Shown: positions 46,381 through 53,885 of the stretch, in pieces
Layout: every line of letters begins with the position of its first letter
Position numbering within the stretch: the stretch's first letter is position 1
Source of the DNA: Caldilineaceae bacterium
GTDB taxonomy: Bacteria > Chloroflexota > Anaerolineae > Caldilineales > Caldilineaceae
NCBI GenBank assembly: GCA_026708085.1
Contig: JAPOVP010000083.1
Coordinates: 1-64,000, forward strand
Length of the DNA: 64,000 nt
Direction: 5' to 3'
Program-made: the position numbers and the translations under genes
Notes under the pieces: generated by a model
What the model saw: only the letters and a program-made list of their open reading frames with translations
What the model was told of the DNA's origin: nothing
Database searches by the model: none

Positions 46381-46483
46381 TTACTGAAAACCAAGAACCA
46401 GAAACGCAACTTCTAAGCCTTATTCAGTGCGCGATGCCGGACAAGGCGAGCTAAGTGCTCACCCCTCACTCCTCTCCGCACCT
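46381..46483. repeat. Two further period-7 tracts
   Basis: TTACTGA AAACCAA GAACCAG AAACGCA (46381-46408) and TGCTCAC CCCTCAC TCCTCTC CGCACCT (46456-46483) flank ordinary sequence in the DUF58-to-propeller gap. The rest of 46240-46504 has no coding signal. Confidence 0.6.
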
Positions 46484-46504
46484 GTCCTTCTTCAATTGCT
46501 GCTT

Positions 46505-46835
46505 TCACTGACCACTGATCACTGACTACTGCAGTTCTGGGCGGTCGGGCCTATTCGGCCCTCCCTTGTGCGGGGGCTCCGCCCCCGCAACGCCCCCTCT
46601 CCTACAACCTCGCGTCGTAGCCAGTGGGTGGGCAATACGACGGTGCCGCCCCGTGTCGGCCCACGCTTCCCCCGCCTCCTGGCAGATTCCGAAAATGTGC
46701 CAGCCGCAGGCAAGACAGGCGAGGCAACTCCCATATATGCCCAACGATCACCGCCTTGACCATCGAGAGCCCGCTACAGAAATGCTGACGGTACATTCCC
46801 CCCAGGCAGACCGTACACAAAAAAGTGGATTAGAA
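46505..46835 (+). repeat. Heptamer tract plus hairpin repeat, copy D (longest complete copy)
   Basis: TCACTGA CCACTGA TCACTGA CTACTGC AGTTCTG leads into GGCGGTCGGGCC and the hairpin GCGGGGGC-TCC-GCCCCCGC, then about 250 bases almost identical to 1-255. This copy shows the full order: heptamers, CTGCAGTT-like junction, two hairpins, then a long conserved tail. Confidence 0.85.
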
Positions 46836-46885
46836 GTTACACCGACTGTTTATTTCGCCCCAGTCCCAAACCGGAAGAGAAACAA

Positions 46886-48052
46886 ATGATTCCATCCCGC
46901 GCCGTCACCTCAGGACCCAAGTACCATTGGTTCGGCTACTACGACAAACTCCAGTTCGATCCATCCGCCCGCTACGCCCTGGGCATGCAGGTGGACTTCG
47001 AACATCGCGCCCCAAAGCCGGAGGATGTAATCCGGGTCGGAATGGTCGATCTGGCGGACGGCGACCGCTGGATCGAACTGGGAGAAAGCCGCGCCTGGGG
47101 CTGGCAGGCCGGCTGCATGCTCCAGTGGCTGCCCCAATCGGCCCACGAAATCATCTGGAATGATAGGATAGACCGCCGCTTCATCAGCCACATCCTCAAC
47201 ATCGACACCGGCCGTACACGCACCTTGCCCCACCCCGTCTTCACCCTCAGCCCCGACGGCCGTACCGCGCTCTCCATCGATTTCAACCGCCTCGAAGACA
47301 TGCGCCCCGGCTATGGTTACATGGGCATCCCCGATCCCTGGCACAACGTGATGGCGCCCGCGGAGACCGGCATCCACAAAGTCGACCTTCGCACCGGCCA
47401 AAGCAATCTGATCGTCAGCTTGGCTAAAGTAGCGTCGATTCCCTACCCCCACGGTGAGATTCTGTCCGCAAAACATTATTTTAATGTTCTCATCTTCAAC
47501 CCCGGCGGCACGCACTTCCTCTTCCTCCACCGCTGGCGCTTCGGCGACGGACCCTTCCACACGCGCATGCTTACCGCCAAAGCGGACGGCTCCGATCTGA
47601 CAGTCGTCGACCACTCCGGCCGCACCTCCCACCTCATCTGGCGCGACGACAGCCATATTCTGGCCTGGTCCCACCGCCCCTCACACGGCGGCGCCTACTA
47701 CATCTTCCCCAACGCCGAAGACGGTTCTCGCGGCCCCGACCACATTGTGGGCAAAACCAGGATGCCGCTCAACGGCCACTGCACATATCTCTCCGACAAC
47801 AACTGGATCCTCAACGACACCTATCCACAGGGAGAAGAACGCCTTCAGGACCTCTACCTCTACCATGTCCCAACCGACCGTCGCGTCGACCTCGGCCGGT
47901 TCCACTCGCCGCCGCCTTACACCGACACCTTGCGCTGCGATCTCCACCCCAGTTCCAGCCCCGACGGCGCCAAAATCATCATCGACTCGACTCACGGCGG
48001 CAACGGCCGCCAGATGTATCTCTTCGAGCTAGGCAACCTGGTCAGCTCCTAA
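46886..48052 (+). CDS. Beta-propeller protein, HHWFGYYDK type (paralogue 1)
   Basis: 388 aa with no signal peptide. The N-terminus reads SGPKYHWFGYYDKLQFDPS. WD40/TolB-like blades follow, including FTLSPDGRTALSIDFNRL and THFLFLHRWRFGD. Histidine-rich motifs occur late (SHLIWRDDSHILAWSHRPSHGG; NGHCTYLSDNNWILNDTYP; CDLHPSSSPDGAKIIIDSTHGG). The His-rich propeller is reminiscent of oligogalacturonate lyases (PL22), which bind a metal through such histidines, but I cannot assign it firmly. It is closely paralogous to the protein at 60373. With the transporter genes that follow, action on an imported oligosaccharide in the cytosol is the best inference. Confidence 0.75.
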   Translation: MIPSRAVTSGPKYHWFGYYDKLQFDPSARYALGMQVDFEHRAPKPEDVIRVGMVDLADGDRWIELGESRAWGWQAGCMLQWLPQSAHEIIWNDRIDRRFISHILNIDTGRTRTLPHPVFTLSPDGRTALSIDFNRLEDMRPGYGYMGIPDPWHNVMAPAETGIHKVDLRTGQSNLIVSLAKVASIPYPHGEILSAKHYFNVLIFNPGGTHFLFLHRWRFGDGPFHTRMLTAKADGSDLTVVDHSGRTSHLIWRDDSHILAWSHRPSHGGAYYIFPNAEDGSRGPDHIVGKTRMPLNGHCTYLSDNNWILNDTYPQGEERLQDLYLYHVPTDRRVDLGRFHSPPPYTDTLRCDLHPSSSPDGAKIIIDSTHGGNGRQMYLFELGNLVSS

Positions 48053-48145
48053 ACCTGTGCCCAGTGCACGGCAACCTCATCCAATCGTGCACAATCCCGC
48101 AATGCTGCCAGGATCAAATGAGTCCATCCCCAAATGCACTGTCCC

Positions 48146-48245
48146 GCCACTAACCACTGACCACTGACCACTGCAGTTGTGCGGTCGGGCCTGGTCGGCC
48201 CTCCCTTGTGCGGGGGCTCCGCCCCCGCAACGCCCCCTCTCCTAC
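48146..48245 (+). repeat. Heptamer tract plus hairpin repeat, copy E
   Basis: GCCACTA, ACCACTG three times and CAGTTGT lead into GCGGTCGGGCC-TGG-TCGGCCC and the hairpin GCGGGGGC-TCC-GCCCCCGC, then CAACGCCCCCTCTCCTACAAC. After that the sequence diverges from copies A and D. Confidence 0.82.
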
Positions 48246-48471
48246 AACATGCCTCATCGACCGGGTGTCGATATTGGTGACGGGTGCCTATTCGAAGGTG
48301 TCTGGCCAGACCACGTCCCGCCAGCCCCCCGCAGACCACACTGAGGCACTCTCTCCTCGCCCTCGTGCCTGCCCTGCGTTTCTCCAAAAGCCTGCAAACG
48401 ACTTTAGCCACCACCGGCACGAATTCCCCGCCAGACTGTCCCACCCCAAAACTGGGATTCAACCCATGTAG

Positions 48472-48492
48472 GGGCGCCCCTTGTGGGCGCCC
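48472..48492 (+). terminator. GGGCGCCC hairpin, possible terminator or REP-type element
   Basis: GGGCGCCC-CTTGT-GGGCGCCC is a perfect 8-pair hairpin preceded by GTAG and followed by TTTCT. The layout GTAGGGGCG...CTTGTG...CGCCC resembles short dispersed hairpin elements I associate with Chloroflexota genomes. It could also end transcription from the propeller gene 420 bases upstream, though that distance makes this less likely. Confidence 0.5.
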
Positions 48493-48501
48493 TTTCTGTG
48501 C

Positions 48502-48507
48502 TATAAT
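48502..48507 (+). promoter_or_regulatory. Possible extended -10 box (TGTGCTATAAT)
   Basis: A consensus TATAAT with an upstream TG lies ten bases after the hairpin, about 305 bases before the antitoxin-like gene. No good -35 is visible. The gap 48508-48811 is otherwise AT-rich and without coding signal. Confidence 0.3.
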
Positions 48508-48811
48508 GGCGCCAAACCAGAGAAGCTAACGCCCGTAACCTATCTCTAACGGCAAGCGAACCTTTGCAAAATCAGTACCATCGGCACAGAGAACTTCATT
48601 TCAGCGCAAAATGGCAAGACATAACGCCACTTGGCGCGAAGCGAAGCGACAAAAAAATTGTGTAATTATTTTACTTACGAGCGAAGTATCCCTGGGCTGC
48701 CTGAACTGTACATAAGCGAGGATCGGAGGTTGGTCTGGCCTCCTTCTCTGGATGCGGCAGTCCCATGGTCACGAACTTCAACACATGACTCCAAAATGTA
48801 GAGGTGCCAAT

Positions 48812-49039
48812 ATGCGTATAACCCTGACGATAGACGATGACGTGCTTGCGCTCGCACGAACTTTGGCGGATTACGACGGTTGCAGCCTCGAAAGTGCGAT
48901 TTCCGAGTTGGCCCGGCGAGGTTCCAAAGGAATCGAGACCCTGAAAGTCGACGAAGACATCCCTTCCTTTCGCGTCGCTCCTGATGCTGAGCCGGTAACA
49001 AACGAGGATGTAAGGACAGCCCTTAGCGACTGGCCGTAA
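48812..49039 (+). CDS. VapB-like ribbon-helix-helix antitoxin (orphan)
   Basis: 75 aa from ATG 48812 (GAGG upstream); the longer ORF start is not needed. The N-terminal strand MRITLTIDDDVLALARTLADYDG and the helix SLESAISELARRGSK match the MetJ/Arc-type antitoxin fold. The C-terminal IPSFRVAPDAEPVTNEDVRTALSDWP is the disordered toxin-binding tail typical of VapB. A PIN toxin gene should follow within a few bases; instead a 360-bp tandem array begins right after the stop. Confidence 0.8.
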   Translation: MRITLTIDDDVLALARTLADYDGCSLESAISELARRGSKGIETLKVDEDIPSFRVAPDAEPVTNEDVRTALSDWP

Positions 49040-49040
49040 A

Positions 49041-49400
49041 CGCGCTCGTGAACGCATACAAACGCAAGCAAACTCTTGTCAACGCTCGCAGACTCTCATG
49101 AACGCATACAAACGCAAGCAAACTCTTGTCAACGCTCGCAGACGCTCGTGAACGCATACAAACGCTTGCAAGCTCTCGTGAACGCTCGCAGACTCTCATG
49201 AACGCATACAAACGCAAGCAAACTCTTGTCAACGCTCGCAGACTCTCATGAACGCATACAAACGCAAGCAAACTCTTGTCAACGCTCGCAGACGCTCGTG
49301 AACGCATACAAACGCTTGCAAGCTCTCGTGAACGCATACAAACACAAGTAAACTCTTGTCAACGCTCGCAGACTCTCGTGATCTCTCGTATTCTCTTGCC
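49041..49400. repeat. Decamer minisatellite with 150-bp higher-order period
   Basis: Thirty-six consecutive 10-base units keep perfect register; common units are AACGCATACA, AACGCAAGCA, AACTCTTGTC, AACGCTCGCA and GACTCTCATG. A block of 13 units at 49051-49180 recurs exactly at 49201-49330, giving a 150-bp period with 20 bases between. Most units start with AA, so AA steps recur once per helical turn. Units near the right end decay. The ORF on the minus strand (104 aa) is a by-product of the repeat. Confidence 0.93.
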
Positions 49401-49451
49401 CGACACTCTCACTAGCCGACCTGTACCAGCGACCCTACACCGTCGCCAGAA

Positions 49452-49490
49452 CCGGGAGAATGAAAGACCTCGTTCATTCAACCCTCCCGG
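49452..49490. other. Stem-loop downstream of the decamer array
   Basis: CCGGGAG/CTCCCGG (7 pairs) encloses AATGAA/TTCATT (6 pairs) with a 5-base bulge and an 8-base loop. No T run follows, so its role is open. The remaining sequence to 49763 has nothing recognisable. Confidence 0.45.
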
Positions 49491-49763
49491 CGCTCATGAA
49501 AGATCGCTATCACACGAATTTGCTCTCGCCGTACCGTTCAATCGCCCGCAAGGTATTTCCGGCCCAAATTGAGGACCCACTTCCTGATTTTTCCAACATT
49601 GACGAGAAGGTTCTTTCCCTTTAGAATGACGCAGGCTACGCAGCAACCATGACCGCCAATTGCCATCACTAAGCCAGACGACAACGTCCCAGATTGCCCC
49701 TGATAGTGACGAATTGCAAAGGCAGTGGCGGCGAATCCCGCAGGCAACACAACAGAGGCTTCT

Positions 49764-50999
49764 ATGACTGGTCCATTCCGCCTTGCCAATGAAGTCGACA
49801 CAACCGGTTTCGGTGACACCGGAATGCGCCTCGGCGACCTCGACGGCGACGGCGAGTTGGAAGCGGTATTCTTCCAGGCCCGCGACTGCCACATCCCCCG
49901 CATGTCCGCCGGCGGCTACCGCCACGAGAAACAGGTGCACTGCGTCACCGCCATGAAGCTCGACGGCGACGTCATGTGGCAGGAAGGCGCCCCCCTCGGT
50001 ACCGGCCACTGGGCCATGCACGAAGTCGCCGCCGCAGTCAGCGACATCGACGGCGACGGCAAGCAAGAAATCGTCTACGTAACCGAGCGCGACGGCCGCA
50101 GCTACCTCAGAATCCTCGAGGGCGATCGCGGCTACTACCGCAAAGAGGTCGAGACCGGCCCCAACTGCGTACTCCAGCTCTGCGACATTCGCGGCCTCGG
50201 CGCCAGGCGCGACATCCTCGTCTCCACCTTCGTCAACCCCATCTACATCTACGACGACGACCTGAACTGCCTCTGGAACTGCCACTTCTACGGCGGCGCC
50301 GGCCATTCTCACGACTTCTACGACATTGACGGCGACGGCAAGGAGGAGGCCTTCATCGGCTACTGCTGCGTGCGCGCCGATGGCCTCAAGATCTGGTGGC
50401 GGCCCGATCTGGAGCCGCACCTCGAAGAGATGACACGCGCACCCCACGTCGATCACCTGCACGTCCACGACGTCGACGAAGACGGCAGGCCCGAGCTGCT
50501 CATGGTAGCCGGCAAAGACCTGGTCGTCCTCGACGCTGCCACCGGCGAAGACCGCTGGATCTTCGAAGGCACCCACATTCAGACCTGCGCCGTGGGCAAA
50601 TTCCTGCCCGACATGGAAGGGCAGCAGCTCTTCGTCACAGAGCGCCGCCTGCACGGCGAAGATGCCCACATCGGCTTCCGCGGCTACCTCGTCGACTGCA
50701 ATGGCAACGAGATCTGGCGCATGGAGAAGGCCGGTTATGGCCGCACGATCCGGCTGGCCGGCGCCGACGCCGATGTCATCTTCGCCGAGTGCCAGGGCAA
50801 AAAGCCCATGCTCATCGACGGGCACGCCAACATCATCCAGGAACTGGATATGCCGCTGCATACCTACGCCGAAGACCGCTTCGACGACGGCGACACCGGC
50901 GTGCGCGCCGTCTTCACGATCGCCGATACCAACGGCGACGGCAAACTGGAACTACTAGGCTACAACCGCACGCGCCTGTGGCATTGGGTGCAGGATTAG
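49764..50999 (+). CDS. FG-GAP/VCBS-type repeat protein, rhamnogalacturonan-lyase-like
   Basis: 411 aa from ATG 49764 (AGAGG upstream). At least five calcium-loop motifs of the D-x-D-G-D-G type occur: DLDGDGELEAV, DIDGDGKQEIV, DIDGDGKEEAF, DVDEDGRPELL and DTNGDGKLELL. They are spaced as blades of a propeller, and the sequence is tryptophan- and histidine-rich (LNCLWNCHFYGGAGHSHDFYD). The layout recalls PL11 rhamnogalacturonan lyases. There is no signal peptide, unusual for this class, so it seems to be cytoplasmic. It is followed by transporter genes on the same strand; a role in handling imported pectin-like oligosaccharide is inference. Confidence 0.75.
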   Translation: MTGPFRLANEVDTTGFGDTGMRLGDLDGDGELEAVFFQARDCHIPRMSAGGYRHEKQVHCVTAMKLDGDVMWQEGAPLGTGHWAMHEVAAAVSDIDGDGKQEIVYVTERDGRSYLRILEGDRGYYRKEVETGPNCVLQLCDIRGLGARRDILVSTFVNPIYIYDDDLNCLWNCHFYGGAGHSHDFYDIDGDGKEEAFIGYCCVRADGLKIWWRPDLEPHLEEMTRAPHVDHLHVHDVDEDGRPELLMVAGKDLVVLDAATGEDRWIFEGTHIQTCAVGKFLPDMEGQQLFVTERRLHGEDAHIGFRGYLVDCNGNEIWRMEKAGYGRTIRLAGADADVIFAECQGKKPMLIDGHANIIQELDMPLHTYAEDRFDDGDTGVRAVFTIADTNGDGKLELLGYNRTRLWHWVQD

Positions 51000-51095
51000 C
51001 GGAACTTCGTAGAAGAATTGCGTATTTCCTATCTTACTTATCCGACTGTCAGCGATGGGTAACATTGCAGGGACTCACAACAAAGGAGTGAATCG

Positions 51096-53117
51096 ATGAG
51101 GAGTCTGAGGACAAAGGAAAACTGGATTAACCGCCGGGAGTTTATGCGCGTTTCCGGTGTGGCCACCGCCGGTCTGGTGGCCGTAGCCTGTGGCGCCGGC
51201 GGCGAGCCGCAGGAAGAAATGGCAGCCGAACCGGCCGCCGAGGAAGCTCCCGCCGAAGAGGCCGCCCCCGCGGCGTCGGGCAGCATGTACAGCGAGGCGC
51301 CCATGCTGGCCGAAATGGTCGCAGCGGGAGACTTGCCCCCTGTTGACGAGCGGCTGCCCGCCAGCCCCGCTGTTTTGGAGGCGGTTGAGCAGGTCGGCAA
51401 GTACGGCGGTACCATCCGTCGCGGCTTCAAGGGCGTCTCCGACCGCTGGGGCCCGACCAAGATGCAGAACGAATCCCTCACCTGGTACAACATGGACCTC
51501 ACCCTCCGCCCCAACATGGTCGAATCCTGGGAGACCAACGAAGACGCCACCGTGTGGACATTCAACCTGCGCGAAGGGCTGAAATGGTCTGACGGCTCTC
51601 CGTTTGACAGCGACAGCTTCACTTGGTGGTACGAGAACCATTTCTCCAATACAGACCTTTCGCCGGCCGTATCGCGTCGCTGGGGAACGGGGACGCCGCG
51701 CGTGCCCATGGTAGTGTCGGCTCCCGACAAGACCACGGTGATGATGACGTTCGAACATCCCAAACCGCTCTTCGCCTTCGATGTAACGCGCTCGCACTGT
51801 TTCTCGCCCGGCCATTACATGAAACAGTTCCACATCGATCTGACCGATGACAAGGCGGCCCTGGAAGCCCAGATCGACGAAGCCGGCGTCGACTCCTGGG
51901 ATCAGTACTACATCGACCGCAACTGGTGGTACCTGAACCCGGATCGGCCCAACATCGGCCCCTGGCTGTCCAAGAATGAGCTCTCCTCCGAGCTGTTCCT
52001 CATGGAACGCAACCCCTACTTCTGGCAGGTCGATGAAGAGGGCCAGCAGCTGCCCTACATCGACAAGGTGACCCACCGCCTCTTCGACACCAACGACGTA
52101 TTCAACCTGCGCGTCATCAACGGCGAGGTCGACTTCCAGTCCCGTCACATCCAGACGGGCAACTTCACACTCTACAAGGAGAATGAAGACGCCGGCGAGT
52201 ACCGCGTCATTATCGGTACCTCGACCCGGCATGAAGTCGTGACCCCCAACCAGGGCGCACAGGACCCGCGCGTGCGCGAACTGTTCCAGAACCGCGACGT
52301 GCGCATCGCCATGTCACTGGCAGTAGACCGCGAAGCATTGAACGAGCTCGTGTGGGACGGCCTGTTGACACCGCGTCAGTACAGTCCCCTCGATCAGTCG
52401 CCCCAGTACTACGCCAAACTGACCGAAGCCTACGCCGGCTACGACCCCGACCGCGCCAACCAGCTCCTCGACGACGCCGGTTACGCCGAGCGCGATTCCG
52501 ACGGTTTCAGGCTTTGGAAGGACGGCAGTGGCGAGACGCTGAGCTTCATCATCGAGGGCACATCCCAGCCCGGCACGCCCGAAGAAGACTCGGTCCTCAC
52601 CATCATCAAGTACTATGCCGAAATCGGCCTCAAGGCCACCTACAAGGGCATGGAGCGCTCGCTGTACACCGAGCACTGGTCTGCTAATACCCAGGACGCA
52701 GTCTACTGGGGCGGGTATCGCGATCTGCTGCCGATTCTCACCCCCTCTCCCTGGATCGGCACCGAGCTCGACCGCCCCTGGGCCGGCGCCTTCGGCCGCT
52801 GGAAGGTCGACGAGAACGACGCCAATGGTGAACCGCCCCCGGACGGCCACTTCCTCTGGGATATCTGGGCGATCTGGGACCAGGTCAGCGCCGAGCCGGA
52901 TCCGGCCACACGCGACGAGCTCTTCTTCCAGATTCTGGACATCTGGGCCGAAGAGATCCCGATCGTCGGCTACCTCGGACAGTCCCCGGCCCTGATCATC
53001 ATGAAGAACCAGATGCACAACTACATCGGAGGCCAGCCGGTCAATGACGGGTTGGAGGACGAGCACTTCCTGAATCCGCAGCTGCTCTCCTGGGAAGATC
53101 CTGAGAATCACATGTAG
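51096..53117 (+). CDS. ABC transporter family-5 solute-binding lipoprotein (first)
   Basis: 673-aa peptide/oligosaccharide-type binding protein (SBP family 5). The N-terminus has a Tat motif (NRREFMRVSG) followed by a hydrophobic stretch and a lipobox-like LVAVACG, so it is likely exported folded and lipid-anchored. A long Glu/Ala/Pro-rich linker comes next. Core motifs include WTFNLREGLKWSDGSPFDSDSF, RNPYFWQVDEEGQQLPYIDKV and VRIAMSLAVDREALNELVW. AAAGGAGTGA precedes the start. A 30-base perfect palindrome follows the stop. It is paralogous to the equal-length protein at 53886. Many family-5 proteins bind oligosaccharides rather than peptides; the neighbouring propeller proteins favour that. 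Confidence 0.92.
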   Translation: MRSLRTKENWINRREFMRVSGVATAGLVAVACGAGGEPQEEMAAEPAAEEAPAEEAAPAASGSMYSEAPMLAEMVAAGDLPPVDERLPASPAVLEAVEQVGKYGGTIRRGFKGVSDRWGPTKMQNESLTWYNMDLTLRPNMVESWETNEDATVWTFNLREGLKWSDGSPFDSDSFTWWYENHFSNTDLSPAVSRRWGTGTPRVPMVVSAPDKTTVMMTFEHPKPLFAFDVTRSHCFSPGHYMKQFHIDLTDDKAALEAQIDEAGVDSWDQYYIDRNWWYLNPDRPNIGPWLSKNELSSELFLMERNPYFWQVDEEGQQLPYIDKVTHRLFDTNDVFNLRVINGEVDFQSRHIQTGNFTLYKENEDAGEYRVIIGTSTRHEVVTPNQGAQDPRVRELFQNRDVRIAMSLAVDREALNELVWDGLLTPRQYSPLDQSPQYYAKLTEAYAGYDPDRANQLLDDAGYAERDSDGFRLWKDGSGETLSFIIEGTSQPGTPEEDSVLTIIKYYAEIGLKATYKGMERSLYTEHWSANTQDAVYWGGYRDLLPILTPSPWIGTELDRPWAGAFGRWKVDENDANGEPPPDGHFLWDIWAIWDQVSAEPDPATRDELFFQILDIWAEEIPIVGYLGQSPALIIMKNQMHNYIGGQPVNDGLEDEHFLNPQLLSWEDPENHM

Positions 53118-53140
53118 GACGACGTAAAGCACGGGTAACA

Positions 53141-53170
53141 TGCCATAGCGTGCGCGCGCACGCTATGGCA
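53141..53170 (+). terminator. Perfect 30-base palindrome after the first binding-protein gene
   Basis: TGCCATAGCGTGC-GCGC-GCACGCTATGGCA is a 13-pair perfect stem, with flanking GGGTA/TACCC able to extend it after mismatches. It starts 23 bases after the stop codon. With no T run, mRNA 3'-end stabilisation or partial termination is more likely than full termination. Confidence 0.65.
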
Positions 53171-53281
53171 TACAAATACCCGCATTCGTGAAACGTATGC
53201 GGACGGCGCAACGGTCCTAATCCCCCACACACTGTCGCGCCGTCCAAATCCGGCGCTCACCAACCGAGACTGACAACCCCC

Positions 53282-53791
53282 ATGGCATCGACCGAACGGC
53301 GGGCCCGCCCGCGATTCACTTCCGTCAAAACGTACAAGCACGCCGCCGGCCATCCCACTTTCTGGTATCCGCCTGAATGGCAGCTCCAGGAGACCGATAC
53401 ACCCCATCCAGCCGTAAGCCTCTATCCGGATCCGTCCGATGAGGCCACCTTCATCTCCATCACAGTCCAGGACATGGGTCAGCCGCTTGCGGCGGAGGAA
53501 AGTGCGCTGCTCGCCGAAGGAATCGAGGAAGGGCTGAACCAACTTGATGAGTGCGTGGTCGAGAGGCTGGATGTCCTCGACGATGTGGGCGACTGGTGCC
53601 AGGAGTGGGTCTGCACCTTCATGCAGGACGGGACCACCCGCCGCCGCCGCGCCCGTCTCTTCTGCGCCGAAAAACATCTGTATTCGGTCGTGATCCAGGG
53701 GGCCACAAAAGAGCGCTATGAATACTGGCGCGGCATGATGGAATGGGTCATGTTGACCGTCTCGAATACCACTGTCGATCTGGGCTCGTAG
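53282..53791 (+). CDS. PsbP/DcrB-like small protein
   Basis: 169 aa with no signal peptide. The layout of a beta-sheet sandwich fits PsbP/DcrB-like proteins: YKHAAGHPTFWYPPEWQLQET at the start, ATFISITVQDMG, then EWVCTFMQDGTTRRRRARLFCAEKHLYSVVIQGA and a final helix YEYWRGMMEWVMLTV. Proteins of this type occur near transporters and envelope systems, with no settled biochemical role. It lies between the two binding-protein genes on the same strand, so co-expression is likely. Confidence 0.65.
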   Translation: MASTERRARPRFTSVKTYKHAAGHPTFWYPPEWQLQETDTPHPAVSLYPDPSDEATFISITVQDMGQPLAAEESALLAEGIEEGLNQLDECVVERLDVLDDVGDWCQEWVCTFMQDGTTRRRRARLFCAEKHLYSVVIQGATKERYEYWRGMMEWVMLTVSNTTVDLGS

Positions 53792-53885
53792 ACCGCCTCG
53801 TTCAGGCCGTTCTCTGAACAGACTTTTTTTCCTGACATTCGAAACACTTCACTTTTTTCCATTCAAAAGAAAGGAACTGATCATC

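Noticed and set aside
48472-48492. Hairpin as a clear terminator for the propeller gene
   Set aside because: It is more than 400 bases past the stop and has only a weak T run; kept as a hairpin element with modest confidence.
49023-49337. 104-aa minus-strand ORF across the decamer array
   Set aside because: It exists only because the 150-bp period is divisible by three; the sequence is a translated repeat with no family resemblance.
49041-49400. Decamer array as a CRISPR array
   Set aside because: Repeat units are 10 bases in continuous register, with no unique spacers, no 23-47 base direct repeat and no cas genes.
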